This document shows, in pieces, positions 1 to 10,219 of a DNA stretch of 21,002 nucleotides; positions within the stretch are counted from its first letter, which is position 1, and every line of letters starts with the position of its first letter. The stretch covers positions 1-21,002 of the forward strand of contig DASTUP010000123.1 in NCBI GenBank assembly GCA_035759585.1, written 5' to 3'. A program made the position numbers and the translations under genes. The notes below the pieces were generated by a model, which saw nothing but the letters and a program-made list of their open reading frames with translations, was not told where the DNA came from and searched no databases. Source of the DNA: CAMLLJ01 sp035759585. GTDB lineage: Bacteria > Gemmatimonadota > Gemmatimonadetes > Gemmatimonadales > GWC2-71-9.

Positions 1-1075
1 GCGAGGGACGGCGCGATTCCCACGAGCCGCGCGGCGCCATCGGGTCGCGCGGCGAGAGCGGCCGGGGGGAGAGTGGCCTTGGCGCGGCCGGCACGAGACC
101 CTCCGCGCGCACCCGGTTCCGCACTTCCTGCCTCGCCGAGCCGGCACTCTTTCGGGCGGTGCCGGGCGCGGGCCGCGCCGCGCGCCAGCCGAGTCCGGTG
201 GGCTGGTACCCGGTGACCACGCGGCTTTCGAGCGCGCGACGCAGTGCGTCGGCCGTCGGCCAGCGGTTCTCCGGATCCTTTTCCAGGCACCGCAGCACGG
301 CGAGCGCCAGGTCCTCCGGGATGTCGCTTCGGCGGAGCCGCAGGTCCGGCGCCGGCTCGGTGATCTGCTTCATGAGAATGCCCGCGACGGTCGGCGCCGT
401 GAACGGCAGCTCGCCGACGAGCATCTGATAGGTGACGATGCCGAGACTGTAGAGATCGGAGCGGCCGTCGATCTCGCGCTCGCCCGCGGCCTGCTCGGGA
501 CTCATGAACTGGGGCGTGCCGATCGCGACGCCGACACCGGTGAGCGTCGCGCCCGAGGTGGCGGAGAGCGCCTTGGCGATGCCGAAGTCCGTGACCATCA
601 CCCGCCCGCGCGTCCCCTCGAGGAGGATGTTGTCGGGCTTGATGTCACGGTGAATGACCGACACCGCGTGGGCGGCGCTCAGTGCGTCGGCCGTTTCGCG
701 CATGATGCGCCGCGCCTCTTCCACCGGCAGCCGGCCCCGGCGCTTGATGCGCGCGCCCACCGACTCGCCGTCCACGTATCCCATGACGAAGTAGACGAGG
801 CCCGAGCCTTCGCCGACGTCATGGATCGGGACGATGTGAGGATGCGCCAGGCGCGCCGCGGTCTGCGCCTCGCGCGTGAAGCGCTGGCGGATGTCCTGCT
901 GGAAGGCGAGCTCGGGCGGAAGGACCTTGATCGCGACGCGGCGCTGGAGCCGCTCGTCCCGCGCGCGGTACACGACGCCCATGCCGCCGCGGCCGATTTC
1001 CCCCTCGATCGTGTAAGCATCGCCCAGCGCCGCGGCAAGGCGGGCGGGCAACGGCCTCTCGGTCGAGTCGGTCAT
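1..1075 (-). CDS. Serine/threonine protein kinase, PknB-like (partial, C-terminus beyond window)
   Basis: This encodes a Hanks-type kinase that transfers phosphate from ATP to Ser/Thr of target proteins. The reading frame runs from ATG at 1075 (MTDSTERPLP) for 358 codons and leaves the window without a stop. Visible motifs are the glycine loop GRGGMGVV (residues 28-35), VAIK with Lys50, HRDIKPDN with catalytic Asp144, DFG with Asp163, and the SPEQ activation-segment end. The kinase domain ends near residue 285. It is followed by a linker rich in Ala, Arg and Pro that probably leads to a membrane segment and sensor domain off the edge, as is usual in this family. A GGAGG lies about 11 nt before the ATG. 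The gene is divergent from lon. Its identity as a kinase is clear; its ligand and substrates cannot be inferred. Confidence 0.95.
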   Translation of the reverse strand, partial: MTDSTERPLPARLAAALGDAYTIEGEIGRGGMGVVYRARDERLQRRVAIKVLPPELAFQQDIRQRFTREAQTAARLAHPHIVPIHDVGEGSGLVYFVMGYVDGESVGARIKRRGRLPVEEARRIMRETADALSAAHAVSVIHRDIKPDNILLEGTRGRVMVTDFGIAKALSATSGATLTGVGVAIGTPQFMSPEQAAGEREIDGRSDLYSLGIVTYQMLVGELPFTAPTVAGILMKQITEPAPDLRLRRSDIPEDLALAVLRCLEKDPENRWPTADALRRALESRVVTGYQPTGLGWRAARPAPGTARKSAGSARQEVRNRVRAEGLVPAAPRPLSPRPLSPRDPMAPRGSWESRRPS

Positions 1076-1446
1076 TCGGCGGTCTGCCTCCGCGCGGAAG
1101 GAGCGATGTGATCAGGGCAATGGCGGTTGCAATCCCCAATTTGACCGGTCGGGACCATTCGGGCAACACGCCGACCGCCTCATACGACGGGAACACCCCC
1201 CGGGATTCGGCTCGGCGTCGCGATGTGTCGCGCGGGCGTCAAATTGGCAGGAGGCGCGCCGGAGATCGGACATGAGAGCCGGTCGGGTCAGGGCGACGGG
1301 TCGGGATCATGGGACCGGCAATACGAAGGATGCGCGATCAGGCAGGTTATGCTTAGGAAAGCCGGCTGGCACGCCCGGTGCACTTGAGTGCCTGATTCGT
1401 AGCCGTGACTGCCATTCCGCCCCATGTGGGCACGCAAGGAGTATCG
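1076..1446. promoter_or_regulatory. Divergent intergenic region between kinase and lon
   Basis: No convincing gene lies in these 371 bases, although they must hold the promoters of both the kinase (-) and lon (+). Seen directly: a 10-nt inverted pair, CCAATTTGAC at 1136-1145 and GTCAAATTGG at 1238-1247; a short palindrome GCACT-TG-AGTGC at 1380-1391; and the lon ribosome site AAGGAG at 1436-1441. I found no well-spaced sigma70 -35/-10 pair. The palindrome has a 2-nt spacer and so is not a CIRCE element, which has a 9-nt spacer. Confidence 0.5.
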
Positions 1447-3993
<2,547 letters not shown>

Positions 3994-4019
3994 GCGGTGA
4001 GCGGTAGGCATCAGGCAGC

Positions 4020-4065
4020 AGCAGAAGGACGGAAAGGGGATGCCCCTTTCCGTCCTTCTGCTTTT
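4020..4065 (+). terminator. Intrinsic terminator of lon, shared with the convergent gene
   Basis: A perfect 20-bp inverted repeat (4020-4039 and 4043-4062) with a 3-nt ATG loop is followed by TTTT on the plus strand. It starts 26 nt after the lon stop and lies 25 nt beyond the stop of the GGDEF gene on the minus strand. The minus strand has no T run, so termination should be strong for lon. In the other direction it would act only as a hairpin barrier. Confidence 0.9.
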
Positions 4066-4089
4066 CCCGATTCTTGCCGTTCCTGCCGG

Positions 4090-5625
4090 TTATCGTCGCT
4101 CCGCCGCCCGCTGCAGCTCCCCCGCCGTCGCCGCGTCTTCGCCAAGCACGGCAAACTGGACTGTCACCTGCAGCGGCACGGTCCCGCCATCCCGCGTTTC
4201 GTACGGATGCTCGGCGAGCGCGGCGCGGAGCTTGCCGGCAATGCGCGCCGCGCCGTCGCGACCGGCGCCGCGCAGCACGACGCCGAAGCTGCGGCCGCCG
4301 TGGCGTCCGATCGGATCGCTCGCGCGCACGGTGCCACGCACGACCGATGCGGCGTGGGCGAGCACGCGATCGCCGGTCACGTAGCCCTGCGCCTCGTTCA
4401 CCTCGCCGAAACGCTCGAGCCGGACCAGGAGGAAGCTGAGCGCGGTGCCGAGGCGCCCCGCACGCGCGACTTCGTGCTCCAGCTCGGCAACGAGCGCCGA
4501 GTGGTTCAGCAGGCCGGTGAGCGGATCGCGCCGCAGCACCTCCCGGACCCGACGCCCCCGCTCGGCGCGGGCGAGGAGTGCCGCTGCCAGTGCGCGGGCA
4601 TCGCGGATCTCGGGAACGACGTCTTCCGCGCCTTCCCCGAGCGCCGAAAGCGCTGCGGTTCCTTCGGCCTGGCCGAGCAGGATCACCGGGACGCCCGAGC
4701 AGCGTGGCGTCTGGCGAACGAGCCGGGCCATGGCCCGGCCGCCCCCGCCGGGAAGATCGGTCGCGGCGATCACGAGGTCGGGCACCTCGCCCTGGAGGTG
4801 CTCGAACGCTTCGGTGGCCGACTGCGCGCGACGGACCTCGACGTGCCGCGCGCCCAGCGCTTCCGAGATGACCGCGCCGCGGCCGGTGTCGTGATCCGCC
4901 ACGATCATCACGCCGCGGCGCGCAGTGAGCCGGATGTACCGCTGCCCGAAGCGGGTGAGATCGGTGACCGCGCGTTCCGCAGGCACCACTTCGTCGACCC
5001 CCGCAGCGGCGGCGTCCAGGCGATCGACCGGGTCGGACGATTCGACGATGAGCACCGCGCGCCCATGCTGCCCGTTCGATGCCCAGGCGGCTGCACTCCT
5101 CAGCGCCGCGCGCGAATCTCCAGCGACGATCACGACGAGCTGTGCCCGCTCGCCCCCCACGACGTCCACCGGTGTGACGGCCGGATCGACGATCCGGACC
5201 GCGAAGCCGGCGTTGGCGATCGCCTCGCGGAGCTCGTCCGCTTCCCGGGCATCCGGTGCGAGGAGGAGTGCGAGCCGGAGCTGCGCCGCTGCGGAGGTTT
5301 CCGCGAGCAGTGCCGCTTCCGCTTCCGAGTAGAGGACGGCGATGCGGTCGATGAGATCGTCGAGCCCGTCGGCCTCGTCGGGCCCGGGAGGAACGGGCCC
5401 GGCGACCCGGCGCTCTCCCTCGCGGGCCGCGCTGCTGATCTCCGGGAATCCGTACGAGCCTCCTGATCCGACGAGGCGGTGGAAGCGCGTGCGGAGGCTC
5501 GCCACCGCCTCGGGCCGCCCGCTGCGGAACGCGTCGACCTCCGCACGGAGCTCGGCGATGCGTGAGCCTGCCTCCGCGAGGTATTCGCGGCGCAGCTGGT
5601 CGAATGCCTTCTCGAACGGCTCCAT
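4090..5625 (-). CDS. Hpt / degenerate receiver / degenerate GGDEF protein (putative c-di-GMP sensor)
   Basis: This is a 511-residue cytoplasmic signalling protein. The N-terminus (about 1-105) looks like a histidine phosphotransfer domain, with His49 in FHRLVGSGGSYGF. Residues 115-225 form a receiver-like fold without clear acidic-pocket motifs. Residues 237-350 are a second receiver in which the normal phospho-Asp position, four residues before the Pro of TDLPG, is Ala288. The C-terminal GGDEF domain starts at DPLTGLLNH (367-375). Its signature is GGRSF (443-447) instead of GGDEF, so diguanylate cyclase activity is unlikely, but the inhibitory-site motif RASD (434-437) is intact. The start is ATG 5625, which overlaps the TGA of the upstream regulator gene in the string TGATG. 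This implies translational coupling. The likely role is c-di-GMP reception or scaffolding, which is an inference. Confidence 0.85.
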   Translation of the reverse strand: MEPFEKAFDQLRREYLAEAGSRIAELRAEVDAFRSGRPEAVASLRTRFHRLVGSGGSYGFPEISSAAREGERRVAGPVPPGPDEADGLDDLIDRIAVLYSEAEAALLAETSAAAQLRLALLLAPDAREADELREAIANAGFAVRIVDPAVTPVDVVGGERAQLVVIVAGDSRAALRSAAAWASNGQHGRAVLIVESSDPVDRLDAAAAGVDEVVPAERAVTDLTRFGQRYIRLTARRGVMIVADHDTGRGAVISEALGARHVEVRRAQSATEAFEHLQGEVPDLVIAATDLPGGGGRAMARLVRQTPRCSGVPVILLGQAEGTAALSALGEGAEDVVPEIRDARALAAALLARAERGRRVREVLRRDPLTGLLNHSALVAELEHEVARAGRLGTALSFLLVRLERFGEVNEAQGYVTGDRVLAHAASVVRGTVRASDPIGRHGGRSFGVVLRGAGRDGAARIAGKLRAALAEHPYETRDGGTVPLQVTVQFAVLGEDAATAGELQRAAERR

Positions 5626-6311
5626 CAGGAACTCAGGAGTCCGAGCTGGGCGAGCCGCGCCGCCGCGATGAACGACGGCGCCGTGCTCCAGTGCCCGCTC
5701 ACGTCCGGACCACGCCGCGCCGCGATCACCGCGCTCCGCCCATCCACCACCGCGATGAGCGGCGTCCCCGGCCACGCCGATTCCGGCGCGCGTCCCTGCA
5801 CGATCTCGGTGAAGTCGAGCGCTGCCGGCCCGGCGGAGCGCAGGCTCAGCGCAGCGCCTGCCGCGAGCGCGCGCCGGAGCGCCGGCGCAAGGAGCGGATA
5901 GGCGTCGGCCGGAGCATAGATCTCGACGGATTCCCGGGCCCGGGCGACGTCGTGCGTGATCAGCTGCAGCGCAGCGCGGGGCGAGTCGATTTCGACGAGT
6001 GAGGGGGAGGCGGGAACGGCAATGCCGTGGAGCTGAGCGCCGAGCACGTCGAGCGCTTCACCATGCCGGTTGGCGATGCGCGCGACCAGCGCGGCCGGCG
6101 GCTCGGGGCGATACCGCTTGGGCCGGCCGGCGTCGGCGCGGGCTGCGCCCTTCTGCACGAGGGCCTCGAGCGCGCTGTACGCGTTCGCGCGGGCCAGGCC
6201 CGCCGCACGAGCCACCGCGTATCCGGTGCCCGGCCCCCCGGTGAGGAGCACCTCGTACACCAGGCTTTCGGTCGGGGTGAAACCGAACGGCGTCAGGTCG
6301 ATGCGCGGCAT
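5625..6311 (-). CDS. TrmB-family winged-helix transcriptional regulator
   Basis: The product is 228 residues. The N-terminal third is a winged helix of TrmB type: FGFTPTESLVYEVLL, then a recognition helix near ARANAYSALEALVQKG, then the wing GRPKRYRPEPPAAL. The C-terminal part (about 95-228) resembles the TrmB effector domain with phospholipase-D-like folding, which in archaeal members binds sugars. It contains PLIAVVDGRSAVIAARRGPDVSGHWST. The start is ATG 6311, preceded by a weak GGGA. The gene begins 39 nt after the hypothetical gene and its stop overlaps the start of the Hpt/GGDEF gene, so both probably form one transcript and may serve one sensory circuit. The family call is good; the ligand and regulon are unknown. 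Confidence 0.85.
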   Translation of the reverse strand: MPRIDLTPFGFTPTESLVYEVLLTGGPGTGYAVARAAGLARANAYSALEALVQKGAARADAGRPKRYRPEPPAALVARIANRHGEALDVLGAQLHGIAVPASPSLVEIDSPRAALQLITHDVARARESVEIYAPADAYPLLAPALRRALAAGAALSLRSAGPAALDFTEIVQGRAPESAWPGTPLIAVVDGRSAVIAARRGPDVSGHWSTAPSFIAAARLAQLGLLSS

Positions 6312-6350
6312 GAATCCCAGGTGATCGGCCGCGTCCGGGCCTTCACCAGC

Positions 6351-7454
6351 TCAGGAAAACGTCAGCTCCCACCCGAGCAGCTTGGCGATCAGCGAAATGC
6401 GGAAGGTGACGTCCGCTTCGCGGCTCTCGAGCGACTTTCCGTCGGCTTCGAGCGGAAAGTAGTGCCAGGTGATCTTGTTCGTCGTCTTGGGCGTCGAGCG
6501 GAGGTTCCGCGGGCGCCAGACGCCCTGCTCGTCACAGTCGGCAAGGAGGCGCTGCAGGACTTTCGTCGCCACCGGGGCCCACTGCAGCGCTCCCATCCGC
6601 GCGAGGAGCTCGATGTAGTGCAGCGCGAGCGGAATGTCCTTCGCGTTGCCCTTCGAGTCGGCTTCGATCGGGTCGCCGAGCAGGAGATGCTGCGGCTTGA
6701 CCGACTTCTTCCCGAGACGGATGACGAACGCCTTCTTCGGCGCCGGCTGCGCGAGATAATGCCCGAGCCGCTCGGTGAACCCGGCGCGCTCGCGCCGGAG
6801 GTTCGGCATCGACGCGAGCATCGCCACCGAGTACCAGCTTGGCGGATTGGCCTCCGGATGCAGCGCGATCGTCGTGCCATGCTTGACGAACGGCTTCTCG
6901 GCGAGCGGACTGCGAAGAAAGGTCGAGACTGCGCTCGCGATCTTGTGCCCGGAGCCGCGGAGCCGGGGATCCTCGACGTAGCCCGCCTCGGCGAGCGCCG
7001 CGCTCGCGGCCTCGCGGATGATGCCGCGCGCCCACTCCGCAGCGGCCGGCTCCACCTTCACCACCTTCTGGAACTCGAAGAGGAGCGCCGGGTCCTCGTC
7101 GCGGGAGAGAAGCCGGAAGAGCAGGCGGTCTGCGAGCTTGAACGGCCGCGTGCCCGCCGGCCAGGCGAGCTGGAGCAGCCGGCGGTACTGCGGAATCGTC
7201 CCGACCTCCTTGATCCCGTCCTTGGCCGAAGCGGCGAGGCCCAGGAGGTTCCCGCCCCACACGCCAGTCTCCTTCTGCCGCTTGACCACCGCGAGCGCCG
7301 CCTTCGATTGGGTGACGGCATCGTGGGCGGCCTGCACAGCGGCCGGATCGGTTCCGTTGGGAGCGAGCTCGACGAGAGTGCGGTACCGGATCGATTCGCA
7401 GGCATTGGCCAGCAGCCAGCTCAGCGGGATCCGGTGTTGCGTCGGAAGTTCCAG
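6351..7454 (-). CDS. Conserved hypothetical alpha-helical (toroid-like) protein, probable CTG start
   Basis: The product is about 367 residues, mostly helical and without a signal peptide. Recognisable stretches are IPLSWLLANACESIRYRTL near the N-terminus, KRQKETGVWGG, RLLFRLLSRDEDPALLFEF, SPLAEKPFVKHGT, LLLGDPIEAD and DEQGVWRPRN. The pattern of W-containing repeats resembles alpha/alpha-toroid proteins related to terpene cyclases or glycosidases. I recall similar uncharacterised proteins in Gemmatimonadota; no reaction can be assigned. There is no ATG, GTG or TTG in frame between the upstream stop at 7500 and a GTG at 7337, yet the frame clearly encodes conserved-looking protein above 7337. 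The best start is CTG 7454 with GGGAG 6 nt upstream (7461-7465). A frameshift is the alternative. The gene lies upstream of the TrmB-like gene with a 39-nt gap. Confidence 0.75.
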   Translation of the reverse strand: MELPTQHRIPLSWLLANACESIRYRTLVELAPNGTDPAAVQAAHDAVTQSKAALAVVKRQKETGVWGGNLLGLAASAKDGIKEVGTIPQYRRLLQLAWPAGTRPFKLADRLLFRLLSRDEDPALLFEFQKVVKVEPAAAEWARGIIREAASAALAEAGYVEDPRLRGSGHKIASAVSTFLRSPLAEKPFVKHGTTIALHPEANPPSWYSVAMLASMPNLRRERAGFTERLGHYLAQPAPKKAFVIRLGKKSVKPQHLLLGDPIEADSKGNAKDIPLALHYIELLARMGALQWAPVATKVLQRLLADCDEQGVWRPRNLRSTPKTTNKITWHYFPLEADGKSLESREADVTFRISLIAKLLGWELTFS

Positions 7455-7676
7455 AGGGGGCTCCCGGGCGATATGGTGGGTACGAAGCGCCGCATAATAT
7501 CACCGCACTGGTAGTTGCGCCACTTGATACGACGTGGTGTTCGGCAGGTTGTTTCGCTGCTTCGCTTTAGCTCTCGCGGCCCGAAGTGCTGTCACATGAC
7601 TGGCCGAACAGTCAAGCAGTCAGGCCAAGCGAAGGGGTCGAATCGGCCCCTTCGCTGTCCCCCTCCGGCGAGCTGC
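7455..7676 (-). promoter_or_regulatory. Leader and putative promoter of the hypothetical gene, plus spacer to the M28 gene
   Basis: The minus strand has TATTAT at 7499-7494, a 5-of-6 match to a -10 box, with only a weak -35 17 nt upstream. The implied transcript start near 7487 gives a leader of about 33 nt to the CTG start and would leave an out-of-frame ATG at 7495 untranscribed. The rest (7500-7627) holds no gene or tRNA that I can support. It contains a short GACTG/CAGTC inverted repeat around 7590-7605. Confidence 0.4.
7628..7656 (-). terminator. Hairpin downstream of the M28 peptidase gene
   Basis: The arms AGCGAAGGGG (7628-7637) and CCCCTTCGCT (7647-7656) form a perfect 10-bp stem with a 9-nt loop. 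It lies 20 nt beyond the M28 stop on the minus strand. Only a short TT follows, so it could be a weak terminator or a 3'-end stabiliser for the four-gene operon. Confidence 0.55.
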
Positions 7677-9341
7677 TCAGGGCGCGATTCGCTTTTCTCC
7701 CGCCTCCCTGAACTCCGATCCCTCACTCCACGTGGGCTGCGCGGGCGCCTCGGCCACCGCGAGCGCGACCCGCAGGATCACACGCATGGCCTGCTCGGCG
7801 CCCTCATACCGGAAGCCCGGCATGACCTCATCCGACGGCTGATGGTAGCGGTTCGCGTTGTACTCCGCTTCCTGCTTCTGCCCGAAATCCGCCGGCCGCC
7901 CGACGAAATCGTTCCCGGCCTGAAGCGATAGCGCCGGGACCCCGGCCCGCACGAAGGGAAAGTGATCGGACCTGAAGAAGTACCCCTTGAGCAGCGCATC
8001 CTCGTTCGTCGAGACCCTCAGCTTCTCCGCCGCGGCCGCCTGGGCGAAGGTCCGGCCAAGCGAGGACTGATCGAGGCCAAGGGCGGCGATGTCCCGGGTC
8101 GGGCCGAGGACGTTCACGCCATCTACGTTGAGGACCGCGGCGATGTTCCTGAGCGGGATGGACGGACGCGCGGCGAACGCAGTGGACCCGAGGAGTCCCG
8201 ATTCCTCCGCACCGAATCCCATGAACACGATCGAGCGGGAAGGCCGCACGCCGCTCGTGACGAGGGCCTCCGCCATTGCCAGGACTGCAGCTGTGCCCGA
8301 GGCATTGTCCACCGCACCGTTGTAGATCGAGTCGCCATCGACCGGCGTTCCCACGCCGAGGTGGTCGTAGTGGCCGCCGATGATGACGGCATCCGCAGCG
8401 TGCGCGCCGCGTCCGGGAAACCTGCCGAGCACGTTGAACGTCTCCGACTGCGCGATCTCGCTTTCCACCCGCGCCTCGGCGCGCCCGGCGAGCGGCACGG
8501 CGCGAAAGCCCTTCCGCGCAGCACTCGCCATCAGGCCATCGAGACTGTCGCTGCCGCCGACCAGCGCGGCGGCCGCCTCGCTCGTGAGCCAGCCGGCGAC
8601 CTTGAGCGGCCCGGCCGGCCGGGCCACCCGGACCTGCGGACCGGTCCAGCTCGACGAAACCGTGCCCCAGGGATACGTCGCGCTCTCGGTGGTGTGGATG
8701 AGCAGGATGCCGGCGGCTCCCTGCCGCTCGGCTTCCTCGAGCTTGTAGGTCCAGCGGCCGTAATAGGTGAGGACCTTTCCGCGGAAGATCGTCGAATCCT
8801 GCAGGCCGGGATCGTTCACGAGCGCCACGACGATCTTTCCCTTGACGTCGGTACCGGCGTAGTCGTTCCACTGCTGTTCGGGTGCGACGATCCCGTAGCC
8901 GACGAAGACCAGCTCGCCGGTGGCCGCAACCGACGCGCTGTCGTGCATCGACCAGAGGACGTAATCGGTGCGATAGGCGAGCGCCCGCGGAGCGCCAGCC
9001 TGCGGAATGGTCAGGGTCGGCGAGGGATCGAGCGAGATGATCGGCACGCGGTGATGGTAGGAGCCCGAATCGCCGGCAGGCTCGAGGCCCAGGCGCATGA
9101 ATTGGGTCGCCAGATAGCTTGCCGCGAGGTCGCCGCCGCGCGTACCCGGCGCGCGGCCTTCGAGCGCGTCGTCCGCGAGGAATTCGAGATGGGCGCGCAT
9201 CACCCGGCCGCTCACCGCGCGGGCGGCATTGCCGGCAGCGCTGGCGCCGGCACCGGCCGGCGGCTGAGGCGCCGCTGCCCGTTCCTGCGCGGCGAGCGAC
9301 GGGACGATTGCCACCAGAATGAGAAGACTCAGCTTTCGCAT
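7677..9341 (-). CDS. Secreted M28-family zinc aminopeptidase with PA-domain insert
   Basis: The product is 554 residues. A signal peptide, MRKLSLLILVAIVPSLAAQ, directs export. Residues of about 150-290 look like a protease-associated (PA) insert, including TGELVFVGYGIVAPE and DVKGKIVVAL. The catalytic domain shows the full M28 set: His324 and Asp326 in GGHYDHLG, bridging Asp345 in VDNASG, Glu379/Glu380 in GAEESG, Asp407 in NVDG and His460 in RSDHFPF. It should remove N-terminal residues from peptides outside the cytoplasm. The start is ATG 9341, with GGAG 8 nt upstream; a longer frame upstream overlaps the hydrolase gene and lacks the signal peptide. It overlaps the end of the hydrolase gene by 13 nt and is last in the operon. 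Substrate specificity is not predictable. Confidence 0.93.
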   Translation of the reverse strand: MRKLSLLILVAIVPSLAAQERAAAPQPPAGAGASAAGNAARAVSGRVMRAHLEFLADDALEGRAPGTRGGDLAASYLATQFMRLGLEPAGDSGSYHHRVPIISLDPSPTLTIPQAGAPRALAYRTDYVLWSMHDSASVAATGELVFVGYGIVAPEQQWNDYAGTDVKGKIVVALVNDPGLQDSTIFRGKVLTYYGRWTYKLEEAERQGAAGILLIHTTESATYPWGTVSSSWTGPQVRVARPAGPLKVAGWLTSEAAAALVGGSDSLDGLMASAARKGFRAVPLAGRAEARVESEIAQSETFNVLGRFPGRGAHAADAVIIGGHYDHLGVGTPVDGDSIYNGAVDNASGTAAVLAMAEALVTSGVRPSRSIVFMGFGAEESGLLGSTAFAARPSIPLRNIAAVLNVDGVNVLGPTRDIAALGLDQSSLGRTFAQAAAAEKLRVSTNEDALLKGYFFRSDHFPFVRAGVPALSLQAGNDFVGRPADFGQKQEAEYNANRYHQPSDEVMPGFRYEGAEQAMRVILRVALAVAEAPAQPTWSEGSEFREAGEKRIAP

Positions 9342-10219
9342 GACGGACTCCGGTGGAAGAACCGCTCGATCGCACCTGCAACGCGATCGGGCTGTGCCTG
9401 ATGCGGGCGATGCAGCGCGCCGTCGATCGGCACGAGCGTCGCGCAGGGAAGCTCGGCGGCGATGGTTTCGCCGACCTCGAACGGAATCGTCGGATCCTGA
9501 CGGCCCCAGATGACGAGCACCGGCTTCTCGAGCTCGCCGAACCGGTCTCGCAGGGCGCCGAAGTCGAACTGCTCCAGCACCGCGCGCGTCGCGGCGCGAT
9601 AGGCGGGGTCGAGGATGGGGTCGTACCGGAGCCGATCCTCGGGCTCGCCGAGCCATTGGGGATCGTGCACCGGAATGACGAGCGGTGTCGCCGCACCCGC
9701 AATCCCGGCGAGGGATGCCGGCAGCGAATCGACCAGCGCCGCGAGCGCGTGTCCGGCCGGTGCCACGAGCACCGCCGCGACCACTCGCGGCTCGTCGATG
9801 GCCAGCGCCGCGGCGATCTCGCCCCCCATCGAATGACCCACGACGACGACCGGCCCCTCGGTCCAGCGCGCGATGAAATCGGCGACCCGGCGCTGCATCG
9901 CGTCGAGCGTGTACGGCGCGGCCGGTTTGTCACTCAGGCCGAACCCGGGGAGGTCGATGGCGACGACGCGGAACCGCTGCCCGAGCCGGTCGGCAACCGC
10001 ACGCCAGGACATGAGCGACTCTCCGTACCCGTGGAGCAGGACGAGCGTCGTATCGCCCGCACCGAGCCGTACCGCGCGCACCGACACGTCGCCTGCCTGC
10101 AGCCACTCGGCGACATGCGAGGCGCGGCCGGTGGGCACGCGCTCGACGAGCCCGAGCACCGCGATGAGCGTGAGCAGGACGAGCGGCAGCCCGTACCGCT
10201 GCTTCAGCGACGCGGGCAT
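9329..10219 (-). CDS. Membrane-anchored alpha/beta-fold hydrolase
   Basis: The product is 296 residues. Residues of about 9-27 (YGLPLVLLTLIAVLGLVERV) form a signal anchor, so the enzyme should face the periplasm. The fold markers are HGYGES (oxyanion), DLPGFGLSDKP, the nucleophile elbow GHSMGG with Ser130, the acid Asp242 in WGRQDPTIP and His270 in GALHRPH. These make a complete catalytic triad. Close relatives include esterases, lipases and C-C hydrolases, and sequence alone does not separate them. The start is ATG 10219, inside the end of the preceding beta-propeller gene (16-nt overlap), with no strong ribosome site. It is probably translated by coupling and co-transcribed with the M28 peptidase. 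Confidence 0.9.
   Translation of the reverse strand: MPASLKQRYGLPLVLLTLIAVLGLVERVPTGRASHVAEWLQAGDVSVRAVRLGAGDTTLVLLHGYGESLMSWRAVADRLGQRFRVVAIDLPGFGLSDKPAAPYTLDAMQRRVADFIARWTEGPVVVVGHSMGGEIAAALAIDEPRVVAAVLVAPAGHALAALVDSLPASLAGIAGAATPLVIPVHDPQWLGEPEDRLRYDPILDPAYRAATRAVLEQFDFGALRDRFGELEKPVLVIWGRQDPTIPFEVGETIAAELPCATLVPIDGALHRPHQAQPDRVAGAIERFFHRSPSCES

Noticed and set aside
1380..1391. GCACT-TG-AGTGC as a CIRCE heat-shock operator for lon
   Set aside because: CIRCE has a 9-nt spacer and TTAGCACTC arms; here the spacer is 2 nt and the flanks do not match.
6027..7514. 495-codon plus-strand frame opposite the TrmB-like and hypothetical genes
   Set aside because: It is a shadow frame rich in Arg, Glu and Leu; the minus-strand products carry recognisable motifs instead.
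7628..7656. GGTCGAATC inside a stem, suggestive of a tRNA T-arm
   Set aside because: The loop is 9 nt, the stem too long, and no acceptor, D or anticodon arms can be folded upstream; it is better explained as a hairpin after the M28 gene.
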